DNA of 64,000 bases from Pseudomonas alcaligenes (GCF_014490745.1 NZ_LZEU01000001.1:496001-560000); one strand, 5' to 3'. Shown: positions 32,959 through 43,586, counted from the first letter of the stretch. The notes: generated from the letters alone by a model not told the origin. Made by a program: numbers and translations.

Positions 32959-34761
32959 TCAGAACCAGGCGTCCTGCATGCCCAGGCAGGTGTCGTCACG
33001 GGCTTCGAGGATGGCCAGGTCGTGGTGGCAGCTCGGCACTTCCCAGGTCAGGAAGTAGCGCGCGGCCTGCAGCTTGCCCTGGTAGAAGTCGGCATCGGCG
33101 GCATTGCCACGGGCCAGGCCTTCGGCGGCGCGGATTGCCTGCTCCAGCCAGCGCCAGCCGATCACCGCGTGGCCGAATACCTTGAGGTACAGCGCCGAGT
33201 TGGCCAGGCCCTGGTTGACCTTGCCGGCCATCAGGTCGCCGAGCAGGGCCAGGGTCACGGTGCCGAGGCGGTTGACCAGCTGTTCCAGCGGCTGGCGCAG
33301 GGCGTTCAGCGACTCGTGCTGGCTGGCGCGCTGGCAGGTGCCCTGGATCAGGGCCATCAGCTGCTTGAGTGCGGCGCCGCCGTTCATCGACACCTTGCGC
33401 CCGAGCAGGTCGAGCGACTGGATGCCGTGGGTGCCTTCGTGGATCGGGTTGAGGCGGTTGTCGCGGTAGTACTGCTCCACCGGGTATTCGCGGGTGTAGC
33501 CGTGGCCGCCGAGTACCTGGATGGCCAGTTCGTTGGCCTTGAGGCAGAACTCCGACGGCCAGGATTTGACGATCGGGGTGAGCAGGTCGAGCAGCTCCAG
33601 GGCCTTCTTGCGCTCGTCCTCGCTCGGCAGGCTGTGGGTATCGTCGAACAGCCGCGCGGCGTACAGGCCGAGGTCGAAGGCGCCTTCGACATAGGCCTTC
33701 TGGGTCAGCAGCATGCGCCGCACGTCAGCGTGCTCGACGATGGAGATCTGCGGGCTGGTCGGATCCTTGCCGTCGGCGTGGCGGCCCTGCGGGCGGTTGC
33801 GCGCATAGTCCAGCGAGTACAGGTAGCCGGCGTAGCCGAGCATGATGGCGCCCATGCCGACGCCGATGCGCGCCTCGTTCATCATCTGGAACATGTAGCT
33901 CAGGCCATGATGTGGCTTGCCTACCAGATAACCGACGCAGTCGCCGTTATCGCCGAAGTTCAGTGCGGTGGAGGTGGTGCCGCGCCAGCCCATCTTGTGG
34001 AACAGGCCGGCCAGGGTCACGTCGTTGCGCTTGCCCAGCGAGCCGTCGTCATTGACCAGGAACTTGGGAACGATGAACAGGCTGATGCCCTTCACCCCGG
34101 GTGGCGCGTCCGGCAGCTTGGCCAGCACCATGTGCACGATGTTCTCCGAGATCGGCTGGTCACCGCCGGAGATGAAGATCTTGTTGCCCTTGATCCGGTA
34201 GCTGCCATCGGCATGCGGCTCGGCCTTGGTGCGGATGTCCGACAGCGAGGAGCCGGCATGCGGCTCGGTCAGGCCCATGGTGCCGAAGAAGCGACCGTCG
34301 ATGATCGGCTGCAGGAAGCGCTGCTGCTGTTCGGCACTGCCGAAGGACTCGATCAGGTTGGCCACGCCCATGGTCAGCATCGAGTAGGAGCTGGTGGCGC
34401 AGTTGGCCGACTGGAAGTGGGCGAAGCAGGCCTGCGACAGCAGGTGCGGCAGCTGCATGCCGCCGGCCTCGAAGTCGCGGGTAGCGTTGAGGAAGCCGGC
34501 TTCGTGGAAGGCGCGCAGGGCCGGTTCGACTTCCGGGATCAGCACGGCGGCGCCGTCCACGTACTGCGGTTCGTGCTCGTCGTTCTTGCGGTTGTGCGGG
34601 GCGAACAGCTCCTCGGCGATGCCACGGGCGGTGGCGATGGCGGCGTCGAAGGTCTCGCGATTATGGTCGGCGAAGCGCTCGCGCTGGGTCAGGGCTTCGG
34701 CGTCCAGCACTTCGTAGAGCTCGAAGGCCAGGTTGCGGGAGCTGAGCAGGGACTCGGACAT
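32959..34761 (-). CDS. Acyl-CoA dehydrogenase, FadE-like long form
   Basis: A 600-residue flavoenzyme of the long ACAD group (PA5020-like from memory). Three ACAD domains are in order; TEPHAGSSLSDIRT is the FAD-binding signature near residue 165, and the catalytic Glu is probably in NPIHEGTHGIQ (about 430). A C-terminal extension (about 470-600) is typical. It would oxidise acyl-CoA in fatty acid degradation; chain length is unknown. The second ATG at 34761 lies 7 bases from AGGAGG, so the earlier ATG at 34767 is less likely. The open frame that runs on to 36240 is not coding. Confidence 0.9.
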   Translation of the reverse strand: MSESLLSSRNLAFELYEVLDAEALTQRERFADHNRETFDAAIATARGIAEELFAPHNRKNDEHEPQYVDGAAVLIPEVEPALRAFHEAGFLNATRDFEAGGMQLPHLLSQACFAHFQSANCATSSYSMLTMGVANLIESFGSAEQQQRFLQPIIDGRFFGTMGLTEPHAGSSLSDIRTKAEPHADGSYRIKGNKIFISGGDQPISENIVHMVLAKLPDAPPGVKGISLFIVPKFLVNDDGSLGKRNDVTLAGLFHKMGWRGTTSTALNFGDNGDCVGYLVGKPHHGLSYMFQMMNEARIGVGMGAIMLGYAGYLYSLDYARNRPQGRHADGKDPTSPQISIVEHADVRRMLLTQKAYVEGAFDLGLYAARLFDDTHSLPSEDERKKALELLDLLTPIVKSWPSEFCLKANELAIQVLGGHGYTREYPVEQYYRDNRLNPIHEGTHGIQSLDLLGRKVSMNGGAALKQLMALIQGTCQRASQHESLNALRQPLEQLVNRLGTVTLALLGDLMAGKVNQGLANSALYLKVFGHAVIGWRWLEQAIRAAEGLARGNAADADFYQGKLQAARYFLTWEVPSCHHDLAILEARDDTCLGMQDAWF

Positions 34762-34941
34762 GGACATGCCTCCTTTGAGATGGCCGGAGTCTAGTTCGGT
34801 GAATAAAGGCTGCCTAGCAACATCCATAAGCGTGATAAAGCCGCCAAACCTGCACGTTTCTGCCGCGCCGTCGCCTGTGCCCGACCTACGGCTGGCCGCC
34901 TGGTTCGGGCTACAATTCGCGCCTCGCGAGGAATCATCACC

Positions 34942-35778
34942 ATGAACTACCGTCACGCCTTCCATGCCGGCAACCATGCCGACGTGCTCAAGCACATCAC
35001 CCTGAGCCGCATCATCGCCCTGCTGTCGCGCAAGGAAGCGCCGTTCGTCTGCATCGATAGCCATGCCGGGGTCGGCCTCTACGACCTCAAGGGAGACGAG
35101 GCCAGCCGCACCGGTGAATGGCTGGAAGGCATCGCCCGCCTGTGGGATGCCGCCGATCTGCCGGAGGCGACTGCCGACTACTTCGGCGTGCTGCACGCCC
35201 TCAACCCGGACGATGAGCTGCGCTACTACCCCGGCTCGCCGGAGCTGGCGCGCCAGCTGACGCGCATGCAGGATCGCGTGCTGCTCAACGAGAAGCACCC
35301 GCAAGACGGCCAGCTGCTGAAAGACAACATGAAGGGCGACCGCCGCGTGGCCGTGCACCTGGGCGAGGGCTGGCACGTGCCGCGCGCCCTGCTGCCGGTG
35401 GCGGAGAAGCGCGCCCTGCTGCTGATCGACCCGCCGTTCGAGAAGGCCGACGAGCTGCAGCGCTGCGTCACCGCGCTGGACGAGGCCATCGGCCGCATGC
35501 GTCAGACCGTGGTGGCCATCTGGTACCCGATCAAGGACGAGCGCCAGCTCAAGCGCTTCTACCAGGATCTGGGCAAATCCAGTGCACCCAAGCTGCTGCG
35601 CGTCGAGCTGTTCGTGCATGCCGCCGACGACGCCAACCGCCTGGCCGGCTCCGGCCTGGTCATCGCCAACCCGCCATGGGGCCTGGAAGACGAGCTCAAG
35701 CAGCTGCTGCCGTGGCTGGCCGACAAGCTGGCGCAGAGCCAGGGCAGCTTCCGTCTGGACTGGCTGATCGCCGAGTAA
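34942..35778 (+). CDS. rlmJ: 23S rRNA A2030 N6-methyltransferase
   Basis: A 278-residue adenine-N6 methyltransferase. It starts NYRHAFHAGNHADVLKH, as E. coli RlmJ does, and has the SAM motif IDSHAGVGLYDL and the catalytic DPPF at LLIDPPFEKADE. It methylates 23S rRNA during ribosome assembly. It is divergent from the acyl-CoA dehydrogenase and convergent with the MCP-like gene, 10 bases away. In P. aeruginosa its other neighbour is msrA, here 27.5 kb away. Confidence 0.93.
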   Translation: MNYRHAFHAGNHADVLKHITLSRIIALLSRKEAPFVCIDSHAGVGLYDLKGDEASRTGEWLEGIARLWDAADLPEATADYFGVLHALNPDDELRYYPGSPELARQLTRMQDRVLLNEKHPQDGQLLKDNMKGDRRVAVHLGEGWHVPRALLPVAEKRALLLIDPPFEKADELQRCVTALDEAIGRMRQTVVAIWYPIKDERQLKRFYQDLGKSSAPKLLRVELFVHAADDANRLAGSGLVIANPPWGLEDELKQLLPWLADKLAQSQGSFRLDWLIAE

Positions 35779-35788
35779 GGCGCAGGCC

Positions 35789-36844
35789 TCAGCTGCCGGC
35801 CGGCTCGGCTCGATCGCTGCTGGCCTGCTGCTGCAGCCGCCCGGCCAGTTCGGCCAGGTGCCGTTGCTGTTCGTCCAGCTGCCCCAGTACGGCGTCCGTC
35901 TGGTTCGCCGGCGGGCTGAACTGGGCGGCCTGTCGGGCCAGCTCCTGCAGTAGCCCGCACAGCTGCCCGGCACTCGTCTGGGCGGCGGCCTGTTGCTCGG
36001 CGAGAGTTTCCAGCTGGGCGCCGATCTGCCGGCTGGCCTCATCCATACCCTGTTGATCGAGTCGGGCCAGCTGCCCGGCCTGCGCCGCCGTGCGCTGCAG
36101 GGCCTCGAGCATGCCGGCGACCGTGCTGCGGATGGCCTGGGAGAAGTCGGTGGAGCGGCTGGACAGGGCGCGCACCTCGTCGGCGACCACGGCGAAGCCA
36201 CGCCCGCTGTCACCGGCCCGCGCCGCTTCGATGGCGGCATTCAGGGCCAGCAGATTGGTCTGCTTGGCGATGGCGTCCATGTCGTCGGTGGCGCGCAGGA
36301 TGGTTTCGCCCTGCTGGGTGATGGCCAGCATCTGCCCGGCCAGTTCGCCGGCCTGGTCGCGGGTCTGCTGCAGGTCGGCGGCCAGGCCGGCAAGGGCCTG
36401 GCTGCTGTCCGTCGTGCTGGCGGCGGCGGGAGGCAGGAGCTGCTGGGCGCTGTGGCCGTACTCTGCAATCTGCTCGTGCAGGGCCTGCCACTGCTGGCCC
36501 TGGGCGCTGGCCTGCGCGTCCAGCTGCTGGCGCAGGCGGGCGAGCAGGGCCAGGTGCTGCTCATTGTGGGTGGCGAGTTCGGCGGCCAGTGCCGCGATCC
36601 AGGGTGCCGGCTCGGCTACCACGGCGCGTGGCTGCATCAGCGCCCGCCAGTGGGTGGCAGTGGCCAGCGCCGGCAGCACGCCGAGGCTCAGGCTGGCGCC
36701 GGCGAACAGGCAGATCCACAACGGCATGCCCAGCCAGGCGGCGGCGCCGGCCAGCAGCCAGGGGGCGATCTGCAGGGCCAGGGCGGCAGCGCTGAAGGCT
36801 TTCGGCGGAATCTCGTGGAGGTCGGAAAAGCGCGGGTTGTGCAT
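35789..36844 (-). CDS. Small membrane-anchored MCP-like chemotaxis transducer
   Basis: A 351-residue protein with two N-terminal helices (about 18-60) and almost no periplasmic sensor, then a coiled-coil region and an MCP signalling domain with the hairpin-tip-like [23 protein letters not shown] and [16 protein letters not shown] (about 195-235). The C-terminal helix is Gln/Ala-rich. It may signal to the Che array or to another phosphorelay. There is no HAMP domain that I can recognise. Not in the P. aeruginosa backbone at this place, as far as I recall. Confidence 0.8.
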   Translation of the reverse strand: MHNPRFSDLHEIPPKAFSAAALALQIAPWLLAGAAAWLGMPLWICLFAGASLSLGVLPALATATHWRALMQPRAVVAEPAPWIAALAAELATHNEQHLALLARLRQQLDAQASAQGQQWQALHEQIAEYGHSAQQLLPPAAASTTDSSQALAGLAADLQQTRDQAGELAGQMLAITQQGETILRATDDMDAIAKQTNLLALNAAIEAARAGDSGRGFAVVADEVRALSSRSTDFSQAIRSTVAGMLEALQRTAAQAGQLARLDQQGMDEASRQIGAQLETLAEQQAAAQTSAGQLCGLLQELARQAAQFSPPANQTDAVLGQLDEQQRHLAELAGRLQQQASSDRAEPAGS

Positions 36845-36906
36845 GGCTGGCCGGGTCTACTGCTTAGGGGCGAACGGGCACGGTTCGCAGAGTTTAGGTC
36901 GCTTTG

Positions 36907-36961
36907 CGTAGGGCGGGTGTAACCCGCGAGTTGCGGTCACGCGGGTTGCACCCGCCCTACG
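36907..36961. repeat. Paired REP element (BIME-like)
   Basis: CGTAGGGCGGGTGTAACCCGCG and its exact inverse (with one mismatch region) face each other across 11 bases, giving a strong hairpin between the MCP-like gene and the HD-GYP gene. Confidence 0.8.
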
Positions 36962-36969
36962 GTGACGGC

Positions 36970-38226
36970 TTATTTTCCGCGTTGACGCGGGTCGACGTAA
37001 TAGCTCAGCTGTTCGCGCGGGTTGAGGTAGTCCAGGGCTTCGGCCGGCAGCTGCGAGCGGCGCAGGCTGCGGGCGATGGCCAGCTGCGGCTCCTGTTCGA
37101 GGTTGACGATCAGCGCCTCGCTTTTCGGGATCTTCGGTTCGTAGAGGATCAATGTCGGCTTCAGCGGCAGGCTCGGGTGCATGCCCAGCACCAGGGCATA
37201 GCGCTCGTCCTCCAGCTGCACCAGGCTGCCTGGCGGGTAGACGCCCATGCTGCGGATAAAGGCCTTCAGCGCCACCTCGTCGAAGCGCTCGCGGTGCTGT
37301 TTGAACATCAGCGCCAGGGCTTCGTGGGGGCTCAGTGCCTCGCGCGGGTTGAGCGGGTTGCACAGGTTGTCGAAGTGGTTGGCGATGCTCACCACCCGGC
37401 TCAGGCGGCCGATGGCCGCTTCGTGCAGGCCGCGCGGGTAGCCGCTGCCGTCGCAGTGTTCGTGGTGCTCGTGGATGATCCGCAGCACTTCGTCGTCGAG
37501 CATCAGCTGCTGGCCGCGGCGCAGGCCGAACTCGGTGTGCAGCTGGAACAGCTGCTGCTCGGGGCGGCTTAGCGGCTCGGCCTTGAGCAGTACCTTGCTC
37601 GGCACTTCCAGCTTGCCGATGTCGTGCAGCAGCGCGCCGAGGCCCAGGCTGTGGCAGGCCTCGCTGTCATAGCCGAGCTGGCGACCGAGCATCACTGCCA
37701 GCACGGTGACGTTCAGCGGGTGTACGTAGGCGTCGTCGGCGGCCTTGCCGTTGATGCTGTGCAGGGCCGCGCCGTCCTCGCCGAGTAGCGCTGCCACCAG
37801 CTCGCGCACCACCTCGCCGGCCAGCTTGAGGGCGTCTTCCGGCTGGTTGCGCAGGGTCTGATTGAGGGTTTTGACCCGCTGGCTGGCCTGCACGAAGGTG
37901 CGGTCGACCTCGGCCAGGCGTTTGCGCAGGGCGCCGAGCTTGGCGGCGCGGGCCTGACGGGCGACTTCCGCGGGATCGGGCTTGGCCACTTCGACAGGCG
38001 CCGGGGCCTCGTCGGCAGCCAGCTCCAGCGGTGCGCAGTCGCTGCGCGCCGGGTCATAGCGCAGGCGTTGCAGGCCGAGCTTGCGCAGGGCCTGGAGCTG
38101 GGTTTCGTCCTTGATCTTGAAGCTGCTGAAGGTGAAATCATGCTCCCACCAGCCCAGGTCGAGCTGGATATACAGGCCGATGCACAGTTGCTCGGGGACG
38201 ATGTAGACGGCGGGGGCGGCAGGCAT
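36970..38226 (-). CDS. HD-GYP cyclic-di-GMP phosphodiesterase
   Basis: A 418-residue cytoplasmic protein: DUF3391 at residues 1 to about 130, then an HD-GYP domain with HD at 201-202 (LLHDIGKLEVP) and HHEHCDGSGYP at 254-264, which keeps the GYP triad. It would degrade cyclic di-GMP and lower biofilm commitment. The start is the first ATG (PAAPAVYIVPEQLCIG). It lies downstream of the PadR gene, but the 65-base gap and separate function argue against one operon. Confidence 0.87.
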   Translation of the reverse strand: MPAAPAVYIVPEQLCIGLYIQLDLGWWEHDFTFSSFKIKDETQLQALRKLGLQRLRYDPARSDCAPLELAADEAPAPVEVAKPDPAEVARQARAAKLGALRKRLAEVDRTFVQASQRVKTLNQTLRNQPEDALKLAGEVVRELVAALLGEDGAALHSINGKAADDAYVHPLNVTVLAVMLGRQLGYDSEACHSLGLGALLHDIGKLEVPSKVLLKAEPLSRPEQQLFQLHTEFGLRRGQQLMLDDEVLRIIHEHHEHCDGSGYPRGLHEAAIGRLSRVVSIANHFDNLCNPLNPREALSPHEALALMFKQHRERFDEVALKAFIRSMGVYPPGSLVQLEDERYALVLGMHPSLPLKPTLILYEPKIPKSEALIVNLEQEPQLAIARSLRRSQLPAEALDYLNPREQLSYYVDPRQRGK

Positions 38227-38291
38227 GCTGGTATCGAGGACTGCTGGCTATTTGCTGGCAGTCTAGCGTTTTGCGCCGGGCCTGGCAGCCA

Positions 38292-38828
38292 TCAGCCGCG
38301 CGCCAGTTCCTGTTCGACCTCGGCGGCCCAGGCCAGCCACGACTGCTCGCCAAGAATGCCGCGGCGCAGGGTCAGGTAGGGCAGGCGCAGGGCCGTGCGT
38401 TGCTCGGCGGGCAGGGCGTGGTAGTCGCGCTCGATACTGAGCAGGCTGTCCAGGGTCTTGCGGTGTACGGCCACGTGGCGAGCCATCTCCTCGCGCAGGT
38501 TGTCCGGCGAGGTGTGCGCGCCGGCGTAGAGTTTCACCAGCAGGGCATCGTTGATCCGGTTCGGCTGCACCGGCTCGGCCAGCCAGCGCTGCAGCTCGGC
38601 ATGGCCGGCCGGGGTGAGGCGGTGGATCTTCTTGTCCGGGCGGGTGTCCTGGGCCTGTTCCTCATACTCCAGCCAGCCGGCGGCGTTGAGCTTCTTCAGC
38701 TCCTGGTAGACCTGCTGGTGCTTGGCGTTCCAGAAATAGCCGAGACCATCCTTGAACCGCTTGAGCAGGTCGTAGCCGCTGCCGGGCTGGCTTTCCAGAA
38801 GGATTAGGATGGCGTGTTTGAGCGACAT
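38292..38828 (-). CDS. PadR-family transcriptional regulator
   Basis: A 178-residue regulator: winged-helix domain at about 5-85 (SLKHAILILLESQPGSGYDLLKRF, VYQELKKLNAAGWL), then a C-terminal helical dimerisation domain typical of the subfamily with the Vir_act_alpha_C fold. It is divergent from the FAD oxidoreductase gene, and two near-identical 16-base palindromes lie between them, as expected of a repressor of that gene and of itself. The ligand is unknown; phenolic acids are typical for the family. Confidence 0.88.
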   Translation of the reverse strand: MSLKHAILILLESQPGSGYDLLKRFKDGLGYFWNAKHQQVYQELKKLNAAGWLEYEEQAQDTRPDKKIHRLTPAGHAELQRWLAEPVQPNRINDALLVKLYAGAHTSPDNLREEMARHVAVHRKTLDSLLSIERDYHALPAEQRTALRLPYLTLRRGILGEQSWLAWAAEVEQELARG

Positions 38829-38875
38829 GGGCGGGGTTCACAGGCCGAGGGGCGATGCGCCGCAGTATACGGATT

Positions 38876-38928
38876 ATGCAAAAAGTTGCATGGTCTGCAG
38901 CTGCTATCTACTATGCAAAAACTTGCAT
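38876..38928. promoter_or_regulatory. Twin palindromic operators, probable PadR sites
   Basis: ATGCAAAAAGTTGCAT (38876-38891) and ATGCAAAAACTTGCAT (38913-38928) each have 6-base arms and a 4-base centre. Their starts are 37 bases apart. The PadR consensus ATGT-N8-ACAT has the same layout. They lie between the divergent regulator and oxidoreductase genes. Confidence 0.8.
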
Positions 38929-38953
38929 AACAAGAACAACGCAGGAGACCCCC

Positions 38954-40603
<1,650 letters not shown>

Positions 40604-40640
40604 GTTAGTTGTAGGTTGGGGCAGTCTGCAGGCGCTGCTC

Positions 40641-40720
40641 CAACTTGAACACCGTGCCGGCCTAACCTGATACACGGCGCCGGAAAGGCTTGAACACCCT
40701 GCTGGCGAAAATGATTCGCC
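40641..40720 (+). repeat. Copy A of an rhs-flanking repeat
   Basis: AACTTGAACACCGTGCCGG followed by similar sequence recurs at 53462-53540 (copy B), about 75% alike by eye over some 78 bases. Both copies lie just downstream of an rhs tip and immunity gene. It marks an old rhs module boundary. Confidence 0.65.
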
Positions 40721-40750
40721 CGCGAAAGTGATTTAAGCTTGCGCGGAAAT

Positions 40751-40785
40751 ATCCCCCAACTGCCTGGGTTAGGCAGTTGGGGGAT
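40751..40785. terminator. 15-bp perfect hairpin downstream of the TPR-like gene
   Basis: ATCCCCCAACTGCCT, a 5-base loop, then its exact complement. It lies 43 bases past the stop at 40829 on the minus strand but has no strong T-run; it is either a terminator or a repeat. Confidence 0.5.
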
Positions 40786-40828
40786 AAGAGATGACTAGAG
40801 TGAAGCGAGAGTTGGAGGGGCTGTGAAG

Positions 40829-41335
40829 TCAGATCGCGCTTGACTTGCTCTCTGCGGCCTTTATAAGTTCATCTTTTGAAGTGGGCGTGTTGAAGTTTGA
40901 TATCCACATCTTCATGCCGTCCTTTATGTGGCTGCACGCCTCAATTGCCTCTTGATATAGCTCCAGCTTCACGAGGGTATATGCCCTGAGAAATACAAGC
41001 TCGTCAGTGTATGGCGTATGCGTTTCAGGCAGCTCTGCAATGCCCATGTTCACTGTTCGATATGCATCCTTGAATTTTCCAGCTCTAATTAAATATAAAG
41101 AGGCAAAGAAGATGTCCGCCTCCTCTTGGGCCTCGTCGATAAGCTCAAGGCGATCACCAATGGCTTGCTGATAGTCACCTAGTAAACTGTGTATATGGGA
41201 TCTCTTGCGTAAAAGATCTCGATGCTCAGCGGAGTTCTTCTCTTCTAGCAGGATGTTGCAAAGAATGAGGGCCTCATCGTAATTTTTATTTTTGATGAGG
41301 GCGTCTAGCTTTTTGATATCGGTTAATTGATTCAA
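40829..41335 (-). CDS. TPR-like putative immunity protein
   Basis: A 168-residue acidic helical protein with repeated short helix pairs ([56 protein letters not shown]) like tetratricopeptide repeats. The codons are AT-richer than the backbone. It directly follows a truncated rhs tip, with a TTG start at 41335 overlapping the tip stop as TTGA and a GGAGG 12 bases upstream; this is the usual place of an immunity gene. A longer frame from 41371 also starts TTG. The function is inferred from position only. Confidence 0.6.
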   Translation of the reverse strand: MNQLTDIKKLDALIKNKNYDEALILCNILLEEKNSAEHRDLLRKRSHIHSLLGDYQQAIGDRLELIDEAQEEADIFFASLYLIRAGKFKDAYRTVNMGIAELPETHTPYTDELVFLRAYTLVKLELYQEAIEACSHIKDGMKMWISNFNTPTSKDELIKAAESKSSAI

Positions 41336-41835
41336 TTTACTCTGTTGCCTCCGCAGCGTTGGGAAACACAACCCATCATGCAGGTGTTCCAGCTACCCCC
41401 CCATACATGTTGTCGGTTGGGGTCAGACATTGAGTCCTCACAGATTTGCTCGCAGTGTTTGACTTCGTCCTCACAGGGCTCTTCGTCGTCTTCAGAGCAC
41501 CACTCAATAGCTTTGTCAGCTGCATGCCCAAGAGCTGTGCCTAGAGCGCCGCCGATTGCCACGCCAGCAGCTACTTCTGCAGGTGTAGCAAGAATATTCA
41601 GCCCGCCTGTTGCCGCATCAACAACCAAAGAGCCTCCAACTGCAACAGCTCCACCAGCCACGGCTCCAGTTGCCCCCCAAGATTCGGCGAGTTCCAGTCC
41701 AAATGGATCAATAAATCTCAGAGGATTTCCTGTGACATAGCCATAGGTATTCAGCCCGCCCCTTAGCCCAATCGGATCGCTCTCGACGTAGCGCCCGAGC
41801 TGCGGGTCGTAATCGCGGAAGTAGTTGTAAAGGAA
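41332..41835 (-). pseudogene. 5'-truncated rhs remnant: core end plus Cys-rich tip
   Basis: Read on the minus strand it opens [22 protein letters not shown], the conserved rhs core end, and continues through a Gly/Ala-rich stretch to a tail with seven Cys (last residues CGGNRVN). A stop codon lies 18 bases before the first core residue, and upstream DNA is unrelated, so the body of the gene is gone. The closest related core is in the rhs gene at 53825-56524, about 85% alike by eye over 100 bases. This looks like a displaced rhs tip kept with its immunity gene. Confidence 0.8.
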
Positions 41836-41862
41836 TTTTCCCGATTACCCGCTTGGGCGAGG

Positions 41863-42264
41863 TTATGCAGTCCTGACTTCGTTCAGCAGTTCGGGGTGGC
41901 GATCAAGCACCTTGAGCAGTTTCACCAGGGCCAGCGGAGGCTTGGTCTTGCCGTTCTCGTAACGCGAGAACGCATTGACGCCGCCGCCGAAAATTTCAGC
42001 TGCCTCACGTTGGTCGAGGGCGAGCTTCTTGCGGACGTTGGCGATGAAGTTCGGGTCGACGATCGAAGCATTCACCTGCTTGTTAAACCCCAGCATCGCT
42101 GCACTGACGCGGGCCGACTCACCTGCATCCAGAACCGTCTCGCCGCAGGCCGGGCAGAAGTCGCCGGTTACTGCCGGAATAGTGGTCGACTCGTTCTTGT
42201 AGGTGTACGGCAGGTCACGGGTGTCGTGCACCAGTTCCGCCGCTGCGCAGGATGGACATTTCAT
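41863..42264 (-). CDS. mqsA: MqsA-family antitoxin
   Basis: A 133-residue antitoxin with an N-terminal zinc domain (Cys3, Cys6, Cys37, Cys40 in CPSC and CPAC) and a C-terminal HTH (about 65-130; VRKKLALDQREAAEIFGGGVNAFSRYE). It would bind MqsR and repress the operon. The ATG at 42264 has AGGAG 8 bases upstream; an ATG at 42270 overlaps the toxin stop as ATGA but sits too close to that site. Its stop is 27 bases from the rhs remnant. Confidence 0.93.
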   Translation of the reverse strand: MKCPSCAAAELVHDTRDLPYTYKNESTTIPAVTGDFCPACGETVLDAGESARVSAAMLGFNKQVNASIVDPNFIANVRKKLALDQREAAEIFGGGVNAFSRYENGKTKPPLALVKLLKVLDRHPELLNEVRTA

Positions 42265-42266
42265 GT

Positions 42267-42563
42267 TCATAGCTCCTTGAAGGACACGATGAGCACATCA
42301 TCAATGACCGTGAGTTTCAGGTAGACCTCTCCGGCTTCCGTGTCCGTCCGATACACGTCTTGCCAGACCGTGTGATCGGCGTGCGTGGTCATGCTCTTGT
42401 AGAAATCTGCCGGGGCCAGCGCCATGACAACGCCGACGATGCCCTCAAAGTCGAACCCCAACGCCGCCCCTCCAGTCAGGGCGGACATGGTGGAGCGCAC
42501 TTTCCCAGCTTCGACCAAGGCTTTGACGGTCGTCAGCTTGCAGTGCGGAGTTCTTTTTTCCAT
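42267..42563 (-). CDS. mqsR: MqsR-family mRNA interferase toxin
   Basis: A 98-residue toxin with the RelE-like MqsR fold: EKRTPHCKLTTVKALVEAGKVR at the N-terminus and DFYKSMTTHADHTVWQDVYR in the middle, very close to E. coli MqsR. It cleaves mRNA at GCU. The toxin gene precedes the antitoxin gene, as in E. coli. The pair should be regulated by MqsA at the operator at 42575-42589. Confidence 0.95.
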   Translation of the reverse strand: MEKRTPHCKLTTVKALVEAGKVRSTMSALTGGAALGFDFEGIVGVVMALAPADFYKSMTTHADHTVWQDVYRTDTEAGEVYLKLTVIDDVLIVSFKEL

Positions 42564-42574
42564 ATCGTTTACGC

Positions 42575-42589
42575 TAACCTATTAGGTTA
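42575..42589. promoter_or_regulatory. MqsA operator of mqsRA
   Basis: TAACCTATTAGGTTA, a palindrome of AACCT-N3-AGGTT, the known MqsA recognition layout. It lies 12 bases upstream of the mqsR start. Confidence 0.85.
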
Positions 42590-42635
42590 TATTTGGCAAC
42601 TTGGTTAATGGAACTGTCCCATGGGATGTCTGTCC

Positions 42636-43586
42636 TCAGCGGTCGGAGCCTCGGGCCGCCGGATGCGTTTTGCTGTAAACGCCTTGCAGATCCGTGATGG
42701 TCACATGGGTGTAGATCTGGGTGCTCTCGATGCACAGGTGCCCGAGCATTTCCTGCACATACCGAATGTCCGCTCCATTGCGCAGCATGTGTGTCGCGGT
42801 GGCGTGGCGAAGGGCGTGGCAGGAGCCGCTCTTACCGATGCCGGAGCGGCGAATGCACCGGCCAACAAGCTCGGTCAGTTTGCTCTTCTGGATGCGCTTG
42901 CCTGTTCCTCCAAGAAAGAGCGCTTCACCGCTGGCCATTGTTGCCAGCTTGCTGCGGAGTTCGCTGAGATACCGCTCAATCGAATCGAGTGCCCGCTGTG
43001 CAATGGGAACCCGTCGATCCTGACTACCTTTCCCTTTGCGAACGGTGACGATCTGATGTTTGAAATCCACGTCCCGAATATCCAGCCCGGCCAACTCGGC
43101 TCGGCGTATACCGGTGGCGTAATAGACCTCCAGGATGGCCCGATCCCTTAGCCCCATCCGGCCGTTGATCGTCGTCTGATGCAGGATGGGCTCGATCTCT
43201 TCCTCGTCAGGGATCTGCTTGGGTATCTGCCTCGGTACCCTGGGCAACGGGAACCTAGCGTAGGGCTCCGACTGTAAGATGTCGTAGGCATGTAGGCGCT
43301 TGAGAAGGCCGGTCACCGCCATCAACCGCATGCGCTGGGTCGAGAGTTCCAATGGCTCGTGATCGCGACGCTTGCGGTAGCGATAAAGGTACTTGCGATA
43401 GCGCTCCAGCAAATCCAGATCGACCTGCGAAACATCGCAAATACCCTGCGGCTGGCACCAGAGCACGAACTGCTGCAGCAGCGCTGTCTTGGTGGTGGCC
43501 GTCGCATCACTTTGTCCGCGCGCCAGGCAGTCCTCGATGTAGAAGGACACACACCCTGACAGGCTGCTCGGATAATCAGTGTTCAT
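42636..43586 (-). CDS. Tyrosine recombinase, XerC/D-like
   Basis: A 316-residue site-specific recombinase. All catalytic residues are present, counted from the GTG at 43592: Arg163 (GIRRAEL), Lys188 (GKG), His259 and Arg262 (CHALRH), His285 (LGH) and the nucleophile Tyr294 (QIYTHV). It has the SAM-like N-terminal domain. It follows the TOPRIM-like gene with an 11-base overlap; the ATG at 43586 is 5 bases from GGGAGG. It lies in one operon with IS21 genes, which is not the usual IS21 content. Confidence 0.92.
   Translation of the reverse strand: MNTDYPSSLSGCVSFYIEDCLARGQSDATATTKTALLQQFVLWCQPQGICDVSQVDLDLLERYRKYLYRYRKRRDHEPLELSTQRMRLMAVTGLLKRLHAYDILQSEPYARFPLPRVPRQIPKQIPDEEEIEPILHQTTINGRMGLRDRAILEVYYATGIRRAELAGLDIRDVDFKHQIVTVRKGKGSQDRRVPIAQRALDSIERYLSELRSKLATMASGEALFLGGTGKRIQKSKLTELVGRCIRRSGIGKSGSCHALRHATATHMLRNGADIRYVQEMLGHLCIESTQIYTHVTITDLQGVYSKTHPAARGSDR

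Noticed and set aside
34762..36240. N-terminal extension of the acyl-CoA dehydrogenase to 1093 residues
   Set aside because: The extension is antisense to rlmJ and the family N-terminus with a ribosome site is at 34761.
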